Shown here in pieces: positions 1 through 5,275 of a stretch of DNA of 5,275 nt (position 1 is the first letter of the stretch; each line of letters opens with the position of its first letter). A program made the position numbers and the translations under genes. Under the pieces are notes generated by a model, which was given only the letters and a program-made list of their open reading frames with translations, was not told the DNA's origin and did no database searches. Source of the stretch: Bacillota bacterium (lineage in GTDB: Bacteria; Bacillota; Clostridia; Peptostreptococcales; Anaerovoracaceae); assembly GCA_017621195.1 (NCBI GenBank), contig JAGATO010000291.1, positions 1 to 5,275 on the forward strand, given 5' to 3'.

Positions 1-115
1 ACGTCGTTCGCGGTACGGTTCTCCTTTCGGAGTCATCGTCTGCGTTCGATGCAGCTGTGATGTTCGGTTTGGAGGCCGATGCCCGAACCGCTCGGAAGCG
101 CTCGTGCGATACAGC
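1..115 (-). promoter_or_regulatory. Structured 5' leader RNA, partial, running off the left edge
   Basis: The predicted start of transcription (about 115) lies in a helix-rich stretch. Seen directly: GCTGT (115-111) can pair with ACAGC (58-54). This helix encloses a CGCT/AGCG hairpin (100-97 with 92-89) and a GTTCGG/CCGAAC hairpin (88-83 with 67-62), giving a possible three-way junction. Beyond it are CATCG/CGATG (51-47 with 38-34) and CTCC-GAAA-GGAG (32-21), the latter with a GNRA-type loop. No Shine-Dalgarno sequence with a well-placed start codon is visible. I do not recognise a known riboswitch consensus. Because infC-rpmI-rplT often follows thrS in Firmicutes, an L20-type ribosomal-protein leader is possible, but this is inference. 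It could also be an independent small RNA gene. Confidence 0.45.
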
Positions 116-313
116 TTTTTTAATATACCAAACCGGCTTTCGTTTGTCAACGCCTTTTTCGCTTATTTTTTGAAGTTTTTTCTTTTTGTGCGATAGTTTT
201 CGACAATTTCTCGAATGCTTGAAATTTCCCGCTTTTTCAGCTTTCCGAACATATCTCATACTTTCAAAAATATCGTTCGCCTTTACATCGGAACTGATCG
301 AAAACTCCTCCAT
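2..313 (-). other. Open frame of uncertain status, partial
   Basis: An ATG at 313 with GGAG five bases before it opens a frame of 104 codons that stays open to the left edge. The peptide begins MEEFSISSDV and is very rich in Lys, Arg and Ser, including a KKKK run near residue 45. I see no family, domain, signal peptide or membrane segment. Against its being a gene, a near-consensus promoter and a structured leader lie inside it, its codons include CGA and CTA, it follows a strong terminator with no clear promoter of its own, and the composition looks like translated intergenic DNA. It is listed because the length is notable in AT-rich sequence; I favour a chance open frame. Confidence 0.15.
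122..150 (-). promoter_or_regulatory. Sigma-A-type promoter reading left
   Basis: On the minus strand TTGACA (150-145) is separated by exactly 17 bp from TATATT (127-122), one base from consensus over both boxes. It is followed by a run of A and a G near 115 as the likely first base. The surrounding DNA is AT-rich, as usual around promoters. It lies about 210 bp beyond the thrS terminator hairpin, so it should start a new transcription unit whose leader begins at once with paired structure. The gene it serves is outside the window. Confidence 0.78.
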
Positions 314-358
314 ATTCTCTCCACATCATCTTCTGTTTTCCGAAAATTAGTCACTACG

Positions 359-391
359 AAAAACGATCCCGGCATATTCGACCGGGATCGT
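359..391 (-). terminator. Rho-independent terminator of thrS
   Basis: On the minus strand a perfect 10-bp inverted repeat, ACGATCCCGG (391-382) and CCGGGATCGT (372-363), encloses a 9-nt loop and runs into TTTTT (363-359). It begins 47 nt after the thrS stop codon and should end the thrS transcript. The opposite strand has no T run after the hairpin, so it works in one direction only. Confidence 0.9.
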
Positions 392-438
392 CATGAAAAT
401 ATCTAATGATGTTTCTAATGTCAGCGATAGTGGTGATA

Positions 439-2346
439 TTAGCACCGCTTCTCCTTGATCTCCTCCAACAGCATGGCGATGAAATCGTCCACAGGCATGG
501 GATCCAGTTCTCCCACCTTGGAAGAACGGATGGGCAGGATTCCGCTTTCCTGTTCCTTTTCGCCGATGACGACGATATAGGAATCTCTGGCGTTTCTCGC
601 TTCTCTGATCTTGTAACCGATTTTTTCGTTTCTCAGATCTGCTTCTACGCGCAGACCGGCAGCTTCCATCTTATCCTTCAGTTCCAGAGCGTAGTCGTTG
701 AACTTTTCGGTAACGGTCAGCAGCTTTACCTGAACGGGAGCCAGCCACAGCGGGAACTTTCCGGCAAAATGCTCGGTCAGAATACCGATGAACCGTTCGA
801 TGGAACCGAAGATAACGCGGTGGATCATAACGGGGCGATGCTTTTCACCGTCGCTTCCGATATACGTCAGATCAAAGCGCTGGGGCATCTGGAAATCCAG
901 CTGGATCGTACCGCACTGCCAGGTTCTGCCGATGCAGTCTTCCAGATGGAAGTCCAGCTTGGGGCCGTAGAAAGCACCGTCTCCTTCGTTTACAACGTAG
1001 TTCAGGTTCTTTTCTTCCATCGCTTCTCTCAGTGCGTCGGTCGCTCTGTTCCAATCCTCTTCGGAACCCATGGAGTCTTCCGGACGGGTGGACAGCTCGA
1101 TGTGATACTTGAAGCCGAACATCTTGTAGACGTCGTCGATGAAGTCGATAACTCCCTTAACTTCGTCCTTGATCTGCTCGGGAAGCATGAAGATGTGAGC
1201 ATCGTCCTGCGTAAAGGTACGGACGCGCATCAGTCCGTGCAGAGCTCCAGACAGCTCGTGTCTGTGCACCTGACCCAGTTCTCCCATGCGGATGGGGAAA
1301 TCACGGTAGCTGTACATCTTTCTCTTGTAGACCAGCATAGAGCCGGGGCAGTTCATCGGCTTGATCGCGTAATCTTCATCGTCGATCTTGGTGAAGTACA
1401 TGTTGTTCTTATAGTGATCCCAGTGACCGGAAGTGTGCCACAGAGCCTCGTTCAGGATCAGAGGCGTCTTGATTTCCTGGTAGCCGCGCTTCGCATGTTC
1501 TTTTCTCCAGAACGTTTCCAGTTCGTTTCTGATGATCATTCCCTTGGGCAGGAAGAAGGGGAAGCCGGGGCCTTCGTCATAGAGAGCGAACAGATCCATT
1601 TCCTTGCCGATCTTTCTGTGATCTCTCTTCTTGGCCTCTTCCATGCGCTCGATGTATTCGTCCAACATCTTCTGCTTCGGGAAGGTGATGCCGTAGATTC
1701 TCTGCAGCATCTTGTTCTTTTCGTTTCCTCTCCAGTAAGCACCGGCAACGCTCAGCAGCTTCACCGCCTTGACAGGACCGGTGGAGGACAGGTGCGGACC
1801 TGCGCACAGGTCGGTAAAATCGCCCTGCTCGTAGAAGGAGATCACGGCATCCTCAGGCAGATCGTTGATCAACTCCACCTTGTAGTTTTCCTTCGTGTCT
1901 CCCATGAACTTCAGCGCTTCTTCTCTGGGCTTTTCAAATCTGGTCAGCGGCTGATCGGCTTCTGCGATCTTCTTCATTTCCTTTTCCAGCTCTCTCAGAT
2001 CCTCGTCCGTCAGGCGATGCTCCAGATCGATATCGTAATAGAATCCATTGGCGATGGAAGGACCGATACCGAACTTTGCTTCGGGGAACAGTCTCATGAT
2101 GGCATTGGCCATCATGTGGGAGCTGGTGTGCCAGAAGGTTCTCTTGGCATCCTCGTCTTCGAAGGTCAGGATTTCCAGAGTACAATCCTCATTCATCGCA
2201 TAGTCCAGTCCCTGAATCTGGTCGTTGACCTTTCCTACGACGGCTTCCTTTGCCAGCTTGTGGGACAGGCTCTTGGCAAATTCTCTGATGGTCGTCCCTT
2301 TTGCAGCTTCTCTGACGCTGCCATCTTTCAGCGTAATTTTAATCAT
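439..2346 (-). CDS. thrS: Threonine--tRNA ligase (threonyl-tRNA synthetase)
   Basis: This cytoplasmic class II synthetase charges tRNA-Thr with threonine using ATP. The 635-aa length is normal for bacterial ThrRS. The order is TGS domain (about 1-61), editing domain (about 62-225) with HTSSH (H73, H77) and CAGPH (C181, H185), catalytic core (about 243-533), and C-terminal anticodon-binding domain (about 534-635). The zinc ligands known from the family match C333 in MNCPGS, H384 in DDAHIF and H509 in MIHR. Motif 2 is VHRHE with R362, and motif 3 lies around residues 504-520. I chose the ATG at 2346 because GGAGG (2358-2354) sits 7 nt upstream and the protein then begins MIKITLKDGS. An in-frame ATG at 2379 lies inside the T-box terminator loop and cannot be the normal start. 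Expression is controlled by the T-box leader, and a terminator follows the gene. All key residues are present. Confidence 0.99.
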   Translation of the reverse strand: MIKITLKDGSVREAAKGTTIREFAKSLSHKLAKEAVVGKVNDQIQGLDYAMNEDCTLEILTFEDEDAKRTFWHTSSHMMANAIMRLFPEAKFGIGPSIANGFYYDIDLEHRLTDEDLRELEKEMKKIAEADQPLTRFEKPREEALKFMGDTKENYKVELINDLPEDAVISFYEQGDFTDLCAGPHLSSTGPVKAVKLLSVAGAYWRGNEKNKMLQRIYGITFPKQKMLDEYIERMEEAKKRDHRKIGKEMDLFALYDEGPGFPFFLPKGMIIRNELETFWRKEHAKRGYQEIKTPLILNEALWHTSGHWDHYKNNMYFTKIDDEDYAIKPMNCPGSMLVYKRKMYSYRDFPIRMGELGQVHRHELSGALHGLMRVRTFTQDDAHIFMLPEQIKDEVKGVIDFIDDVYKMFGFKYHIELSTRPEDSMGSEEDWNRATDALREAMEEKNLNYVVNEGDGAFYGPKLDFHLEDCIGRTWQCGTIQLDFQMPQRFDLTYIGSDGEKHRPVMIHRVIFGSIERFIGILTEHFAGKFPLWLAPVQVKLLTVTEKFNDYALELKDKMEAAGLRVEADLRNEKIGYKIREARNARDSYIVVIGEKEQESGILPIRSSKVGELDPMPVDDFIAMLLEEIKEKRC

Positions 2347-2360
2347 TTTCTCTCCTCCAT

Positions 2361-2391
2361 AAAAAAACCCAGGCACCATAAGGTACCTGGG
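2361..2391 (-). terminator. Regulatory terminator of the thrS T-box
   Basis: On the minus strand CCCAGGTACC (2391-2382) pairs with GGTGCCTGGG (2377-2368) around a TTAT loop, giving 10 bp with one G-U pair, and is followed by seven T (2367-2361). Its 5' arm is the same CCCAG needed by the antiterminator helix, so the two structures exclude each other. The thrS Shine-Dalgarno sequence begins just after the T run. Confidence 0.93.
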
Positions 2392-2616
2392 GCAATTTCT
2401 GCGGTTCCACCCAGCGTGAATACTTCATTGGCGATAACGACGGCAAAGGCCGCCGGCGTCCCTCATCGGGAGCTGCTCCGAGAGCGGTCATCTCATTCGG
2501 CAAAAGCGGAACCGCTCTCAGCACGTTGGAAATCAAACGGCAGTTCCTCTCTGGGCTTTTCAAAGAAATCGATGTTTCTCATCAACGCATTTTTCACTAT
2601 TGGATTGTTTTCATGT
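2361..2616 (-). promoter_or_regulatory. T-box riboswitch, threonine-specific, controlling thrS
   Basis: This leader of about 255 nt senses uncharged tRNA-Thr. Seen directly: an AGAGAG AG-bulge motif (2552-2547), a distal-loop-like GTGCTGAGAG (2524-2515), a candidate specifier codon ACC followed by a purine (2488-2486, then G), and the T-box core GGGTGGAACCGC (2412-2401). The antiterminator forms from CTGGG (2414-2410) and CCCAG (2391-2387) plus a short GCA/TGC helix (2402-2400 with 2394-2392), leaving the TGGAACC bulge. TGGA (2409-2406) would pair with the acceptor end of tRNA-Thr, which predicts U as the discriminator base. By family knowledge, uncharged tRNA stabilises the antiterminator and lets thrS be transcribed. 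The 5' half of stem I is less clear: I could not place a canonical AGTA loop. The ACC codon fits the downstream synthetase. Confidence 0.94.
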
Positions 2617-2622
2617 TTTTAT

Positions 2623-2651
2623 ATTATATACCCAAATATTCATATCGTCAA
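2623..2651 (-). promoter_or_regulatory. Sigma-A-type promoter of thrS
   Basis: On the minus strand TTGACG (2651-2646) is followed after exactly 17 bp by TATAAT (2628-2623). Transcription should start near 2616 at an A, just ahead of the T-box leader. The -35 box begins only 18 nt after the stop codon of the preceding pilus-operon gene, so thrS has its own start although the operon could also read into it. Confidence 0.87.
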
Positions 2652-2669
2652 ATCCTATGAAAAAAAATT

Positions 2670-3146
2670 TTAAGAAAGTCCACCCTTTCCCTCTTTCCAC
2701 GTATCCCACTGGTAGATTGCACTTCGCTTCGTCACCGTTTTTTCCAGAAACGGAAGTCGGAACAGATCCCGGCTATGTACCGTCAACCTGACCCAGACTG
2801 CGGGATAGGCCTCCATCCCACCGTGGGTTTCGATGCCATCATACCCCTTCTCATCATCGAAGATCTCCATTTCGTAGTCCACTTGAGCTTCCAAAGATGA
2901 CGGAAGTCTGCGTTCCACATCCCCTGCTACGAATTCCACGTATTCCTCGGCCCCTCGCCGGTCGATGACCAAAAATCCCATTCCGTACTGCGCCTCATCC
3001 TGGCATAATGCCGCCCCCGCCGCCGCTTCTTCCGCGGCGGCTTTCAGCGTGACCTGCATCTTTTCAAAGCGATCCAAATCGGAATGATAGGAGAGAAAGC
3101 TAATATTGATCAAAAGAAGTCCTAAAAAAACGATCAGTATTTTCAT
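2670..3146 (-). CDS. Hypothetical single-pass membrane protein of the Tad-type pilus operon
   Basis: This is a 158-aa protein, the last gene of the pilus-type operon. Residues 2-19 form one hydrophobic segment directly after MK. A helical, Ala/Glu-rich stretch follows (about 30-50, AAAEEAAAGAAL at 36-47), then a mixed domain of about 100 residues with probable beta strands and an acidic patch near 90-102. This layout suits a minor pilin or membrane-anchored assembly protein exposed outside the membrane, but I do not recognise a family and the role is inferred from context. The start is supported by TAGGAGGGG, in which the Shine-Dalgarno sequence overlaps the stop codon of the gene before; the gap is 9 nt, suggesting coupled translation. 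The thrS promoter begins 18 nt after its stop codon, with no strong terminator between. Confidence 0.82.
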   Translation of the reverse strand: MKILIVFLGLLLINISFLSYHSDLDRFEKMQVTLKAAAEEAAAGAALCQDEAQYGMGFLVIDRRGAEEYVEFVAGDVERRLPSSLEAQVDYEMEIFDDEKGYDGIETHGGMEAYPAVWVRLTVHSRDLFRLPFLEKTVTKRSAIYQWDTWKEGKGGLS

Positions 3147-3155
3147 GTTCCCCTC

Positions 3156-3587
3156 CTACGGCAATCGCTCGCTGGCGGCGTATCCCTCAACCGTATACTT
3201 TCCTTTATTGTCCGATTCTTTGATTCCGAACAGCCGATGCCCGGCCATCAGCCGCTGAATGGGTACTGTCACCTTGTAATGGATCATTCCCCGTTGTCTT
3301 CCGTTGGGATCAAAGCCCTCTCCCGACTGAACGCGATACTGCACGGTTCTCGTAGCCTCCAACTCGATTTCCTCTTCGGAAATTCGAAACGCTTCGGCCA
3401 CCCTGCGCTTCAGCCGTGATTCGATTTCCCTGGTGAAGCACCCTTCCTGACGGGCTTCCTCCCTGGCCGTGTACACGATCTCCTGAAACTGGGAAATATT
3501 GTACGCATTTCTCTGATCCAGCGTAAACGGCAAGAGAAAGACCAGCATCAGCGGCAGGACGGCGCTCAACACGATCAGCTGTTTCAT
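3156..3587 (-). CDS. TadE-like pseudopilin candidate
   Basis: This is a 143-aa protein with one N-terminal membrane segment (about 4-22), then a helical stretch (IVYTAREEARQEG, 37-49) and a C-terminal part of about 80 residues with alternating strands (for example IHYKVTVPI, 102-110). One membrane helix near the start plus a small outer domain resembles TadE/TadF minor pseudopilins, which take part in Flp pilus assembly. The match is by architecture and context, not by a diagnostic motif, and no prepilin peptidase site is visible in MKQLIVLSAV. The start is very well supported: AAGGAGG stands 6 nt before the ATG. It lies 15 nt after the 48-aa gene, and its stop codon overlaps the Shine-Dalgarno sequence of the next gene. 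Confidence 0.85.
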   Translation of the reverse strand: MKQLIVLSAVLPLMLVFLLPFTLDQRNAYNISQFQEIVYTAREEARQEGCFTREIESRLKRRVAEAFRISEEEIELEATRTVQYRVQSGEGFDPNGRQRGMIHYKVTVPIQRLMAGHRLFGIKESDNKGKYTVEGYAASERLP

Positions 3588-3602
3588 CCTCTTCCTCCTT
3601 TC

Positions 3603-3749
3603 CTACGGTTCTGCCGTTCTCATGGTAATTTCCTGCTGCCACAAGCTCCCCACTGTGGAGCGAATGCTTCCTTCCCCCGGACCGGCAATGAGTCCGAAGA
3701 GATGTACTCCCAGAAGGATCGCGGCAACCATCACGATTACCTGCTTCAT
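3603..3749 (-). CDS. Small pilin-like membrane protein, 48 aa
   Basis: This is a short gene between the Flp-like gene and the TadE-like gene. It begins MKQVIVMVAAILLGVHLFG, nearly the same N-terminus as the upstream 63-aa protein (MKQVIVLVAMIVLGVAIAG), and the two genes are similar in DNA sequence there too, so they are probably an old tandem duplication. Residues 4-22 form one membrane segment interrupted by a His at 16. The remaining 26 residues are polar and end MRTAEP. AGGG of a Shine-Dalgarno sequence overlaps the preceding stop codon, 7 nt before the ATG; the gap between the genes is 9 nt. It fits the spacing of the operon, and no other reading frame explains this interval. It may be a minor pilin or a companion of the main pilin; the function is inferred. 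Confidence 0.75.
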   Translation of the reverse strand: MKQVIVMVAAILLGVHLFGLIAGPGEGSIRSTVGSLWQQEITMRTAEP

Positions 3750-3758
3750 CGTCTTGCC

Positions 3759-3950
3759 CTACGCAGCAGCGAACCAGCCATTCAGTTCCCCTTCGGGCAC
3801 TGTCAGCTGCGACGTGGGAATGACGTCGTTGAGGATCTTCTGGTTGGCGGAATTGGTGATCGTGGTTGCTGAAGTTCTGAACTGCAATACCATTCCCGCA
3901 ATCGCAACACCCAAAACGATCATGGCGACTAAAACGATAACCTGTTTCAT
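3759..3950 (-). CDS. Flp-like (type IVb) pilin candidate
   Basis: This is a 63-aa protein with a hydrophobic segment at residues 4-23 and a short polar tail rich in Thr, Ser and Asn (26-48), ending ELNGWFAAA. Small size, one helix and position right after TadB- and TadC-like genes suggest the structural pilin subunit of a Tad/Flp pilus. The start is fixed: AAAGGGG lies 6 nt upstream, and an in-frame TAG stands two codons before the ATG, so no longer N-terminus is possible. As a result the usual prepilin leader with Gly before the cleavage site and Glu at +5 is absent, which is odd for a Flp pilin. It is preceded by a hairpin that may favour high expression. It could instead be a small membrane accessory protein. 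Confidence 0.8.
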   Translation of the reverse strand: MKQVIVLVAMIVLGVAIAGMVLQFRTSATTITNSANQKILNDVIPTSQLTVPEGELNGWFAAA

Positions 3951-3966
3951 AAACTACCCCTTTCTT

Positions 3967-3993
3967 CACCGGCCCTTTTTCATACGGCCGGTG
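3967..3993 (-). promoter_or_regulatory. Intercistronic hairpin upstream of the pilin-like gene
   Basis: In the 66-nt gap between the TadC-like gene and the 63-aa pilin-like gene, CACCGGCC (3993-3986) and GGCCGGTG (3974-3967) form a perfect 8-bp, very GC-rich stem with an 11-nt loop. No T run follows on the minus strand, so it is not a typical terminator. It lies 3 nt before the Shine-Dalgarno sequence of the pilin-like gene. It may protect a processed pilin mRNA from decay from its 5' end, or weaken read-through; which one is inference. Confidence 0.6.
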
Positions 3994-4016
3994 TCTTTAC
4001 GTTGAAATAATGAAAT

Positions 4017-4706
4017 CTATCCTATCACCGTCAAAAGCGCATCCCTCTGATCGATGAAATAGGCCACATAGATGAAATTGATCAGGATCAGCATGACGTT
4101 CATGATCACCGGAAAATAGACCAGATCGCTGATCATCTCGTCCCACTTCTTCTGCTTCGTCAGCCGTACCTGTTCGATGGCTTTCTGATAGGACGTCAGC
4201 GTCTCCATCAGAAGCGAGGGTGCCAGCGTTTCCCACTGCAGTAAAAGCCTCCCGTAATCGCCGGCCACAGGGCTGGCGACGCTTTCCTCCATCAGGCGGA
4301 AGGCTGCTTCCCGGTCGCCAAGACGCAGGTAATTGGCCATTCCGTAGTACGTATCGCTCAGCTGCGAACTTGCCGCCGCCAGTTCTGACAGGAGAAGCTC
4401 CGTACTCATGGATTCCCCTCGTCCCATGGCAGCCGCGTTCCGCAAATAGCTGATTCCCTGGGCGATCTCCTTTTCCGCCCGCTCCTCCTTCTGCCTCTGC
4501 ACCAGTCGCTTCCACAGCCCGGCCACGGCGTCTTCAATGGGAGCCGCAGCCTTCCTGGCGAACCCCCAGGGCTTTCCTTCCTTCATCCACGCCTCTCTCA
4601 GCTTCTGCCCGCGCAGATCCAGTCTTGACGGCTGCTGCACCGTCAGCAGCCCGTAACCCGCCATCAGCATTCCCAGGCAGATTCCGTACACCATCGTCTG
4701 CATCAT
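4017..4706 (-). CDS. TadC-like pilus assembly membrane protein (short T2SF-type)
   Basis: This is a 229-aa protein with a membrane segment at about 4-23, a long cytoplasmic, mostly helical middle (about 30-190), and a strongly hydrophobic segment at about 195-217 near the C-terminus. TadB and TadC are inner-membrane platform proteins of the type II secretion F family that work with the TadA ATPase in pilus assembly. The position right after a TadB-like gene and before a pilin-like gene supports TadC. It is shorter than usual TadC proteins (roughly 280-320 aa) and shows two rather than three or four membrane segments, so it is divergent. AAGGTGAG precedes two adjacent ATG codons (4706 and 4703); the second has the more usual spacing, so either may be used. 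The gap to the upstream gene is 12 nt. Confidence 0.72.
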   Translation of the reverse strand: MMQTMVYGICLGMLMAGYGLLTVQQPSRLDLRGQKLREAWMKEGKPWGFARKAAAPIEDAVAGLWKRLVQRQKEERAEKEIAQGISYLRNAAAMGRGESMSTELLLSELAAASSQLSDTYYGMANYLRLGDREAAFRLMEESVASPVAGDYGRLLLQWETLAPSLLMETLTSYQKAIEQVRLTKQKKWDEMISDLVYFPVIMNVMLILINFIYVAYFIDQRDALLTVIG

Positions 4707-4718
4707 CTCACCTTCTTT

Positions 4719-5275
4719 CTAAAAGTCTAGCTTCTGGTGGTTGACGACCTCCAGGATCGCCAGATTTGCCACGAACAGGAACACGTTACACAACAGCAGG
4801 ATCAGACCCTCCGGCGTCCCGATCTGATTCTCCAGAAACTGCCTCGGCGACATTTCCAGATAGTAAAGCGACAATCCAACGGTAGCCGCGTAGAGCAGCG
4901 GAACAAGAAACACCGTGATTCTGGCCGATTCGCTGTTCATTCGCTTCCGCTCCTCCATGGCAGCCTTTGCCTGGCGCATCTGCACCAGAATATCCTCCAG
5001 CCCCAGGGATATGGAAACTCCCTTTTCCGCCGCCAGACGGATGCTGTTGGCCAGCATGTAGCTCCAATTCGTCCCGATGGAATAGGCAAACACTTCCGAC
5101 GCCATCCTCATTTCCGCCGGGCTTCCTGTATTCCGCAGGACCATCAGCAACCGGAACAGCTGTTTCTGACAGACGCGACAATCTCCCAGCTGCGGTACTA
5201 CCCGTTCCAGCGCTTCACAGATATTGTCGCCGGAAATCCGATACTGCCGCAGAAGCTCCGAAGTCACCTTTTCTC
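4719..5275 (-). CDS. TadB-like pilus assembly membrane protein, 5' end outside the window
   Basis: The last 184 whole codons are visible and the frame is open to the right edge. A soluble helical region comes first. The stretch NICEALERVVPQLGD (17-31 of the visible part) and the Gly-containing AAEKGVSISLGLEDI (81-95) resemble the helical repeats of the type II secretion F domain. Two membrane segments follow, at about 119-139 and 156-176, and the protein ends HQKLDF. This C-terminal layout is typical of TadB, the inner-membrane partner of TadC and of the TadA ATPase. A GTG at 5267 could be read as a start, but the preceding codons (Glu-Lys) are open and the domain would be cut, so I treat the gene as incomplete. 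Its stop codon is 12 nt before the TadC-like gene. Confidence 0.8.
   Translation of the reverse strand, partial: EKVTSELLRQYRISGDNICEALERVVPQLGDCRVCQKQLFRLLMVLRNTGSPAEMRMASEVFAYSIGTNWSYMLANSIRLAAEKGVSISLGLEDILVQMRQAKAAMEERKRMNSESARITVFLVPLLYAATVGLSLYYLEMSPRQFLENQIGTPEGLILLLCNVFLFVANLAILEVVNHQKLDF

Noticed and set aside
1..60. Second T-box (GTACCGCG on the minus strand) or fluoride-type riboswitch (GATGACTCC)
   Set aside because: The bases before ACCGCG are CCGT rather than TGGN and there is no AG bulge or specifier stem; the fluoride aptamer's 5' half is missing.
53..121. Plus-strand terminator (AGCTGT...ACAGCT followed by six T)
   Set aside because: The T run is the A-rich stretch just after the -10 box of a near-consensus minus-strand promoter, the outer stem is only 6 bp with a 52-nt interior, and no plus-strand gene leads into it.
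215..406. 63-codon open frame on the plus strand
   Set aside because: It runs through the thrS terminator hairpin, has no ribosome binding site and shows no recognisable protein features.
2347..2379. Upstream in-frame ATG extending ThrRS by 11 residues
   Set aside because: The codon is in the loop of the T-box terminator and has no Shine-Dalgarno sequence of its own, whereas the ATG at 2346 has GGAGG at ideal distance and matches the family N-terminus.
406..2673. 755-codon open frame on the plus strand opposite thrS
   Set aside because: It lies antisense to an unmistakable thrS with all motifs, has no plausible domain content and runs through the thrS leader; it is a codon-phase shadow.
3310..3969. 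219-codon minus-strand frame across the pilin-like genes
   Set aside because: It overlaps three well-spaced genes with good ribosome binding sites and encodes a low-complexity Arg/Gly-rich peptide typical of a shadow frame.
1..5275. CRISPR array, tRNA or rRNA gene, insertion sequence
   Set aside because: No regularly spaced repeats, cloverleaf, rRNA signature, transposase or terminal inverted repeats were seen on either strand.

Overview
The window suggests a Clostridia-type Firmicute of moderate GC content. A T-box riboswitch controls a tRNA synthetase gene, the promoters are close to the sigma-A consensus, the Shine-Dalgarno sequences are strong and G-rich, and a compact Tad/Flp-type pilus operon carries small divergent pilin-like proteins. 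The genus cannot be named from the sequence. All supported genes lie on the minus strand, so they are read from right to left.

Right part (5275 down to 2670): the 3' end of a Tad-like type IVc pilus operon. In transcription order it holds a TadB-like membrane protein truncated by the window edge, a short TadC-like membrane protein, an intercistronic hairpin, a 63-aa Flp-like pilin candidate, a 48-aa pilin-like protein (3603-3749), a 143-aa TadE-like pseudopilin candidate, and a 158-aa single-pass protein. Gaps are 9-15 nt except for the 66-nt gap that holds the hairpin. The four small proteins all begin with MK followed by a hydrophobic segment, and none has a recognisable classical prepilin leader.

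Middle (2651 down to 359): a complete thrS transcription unit. It has a consensus promoter (TTGACG, 17 bp, TATAAT), a leader of about 255 nt with the hallmarks of a threonine T-box (AG bulge, candidate ACC specifier, GGGTGGAACCGC box, competing antiterminator and terminator), a 635-aa threonyl-tRNA synthetase, and a Rho-independent terminator. Shortage of charged tRNA-Thr should raise synthetase expression.

Left part (358 down to 1): no firmly supported gene. There is a second near-perfect promoter (TTGACA, 17 bp, TATATT) on the minus strand. Its predicted transcript begins in a helix-rich leader that leaves the window on the left. In many Firmicutes infC-rpmI-rplT follows thrS, so a ribosomal-protein leader is one possibility, but the downstream gene is not visible. 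An open frame that crosses this promoter is probably fortuitous.
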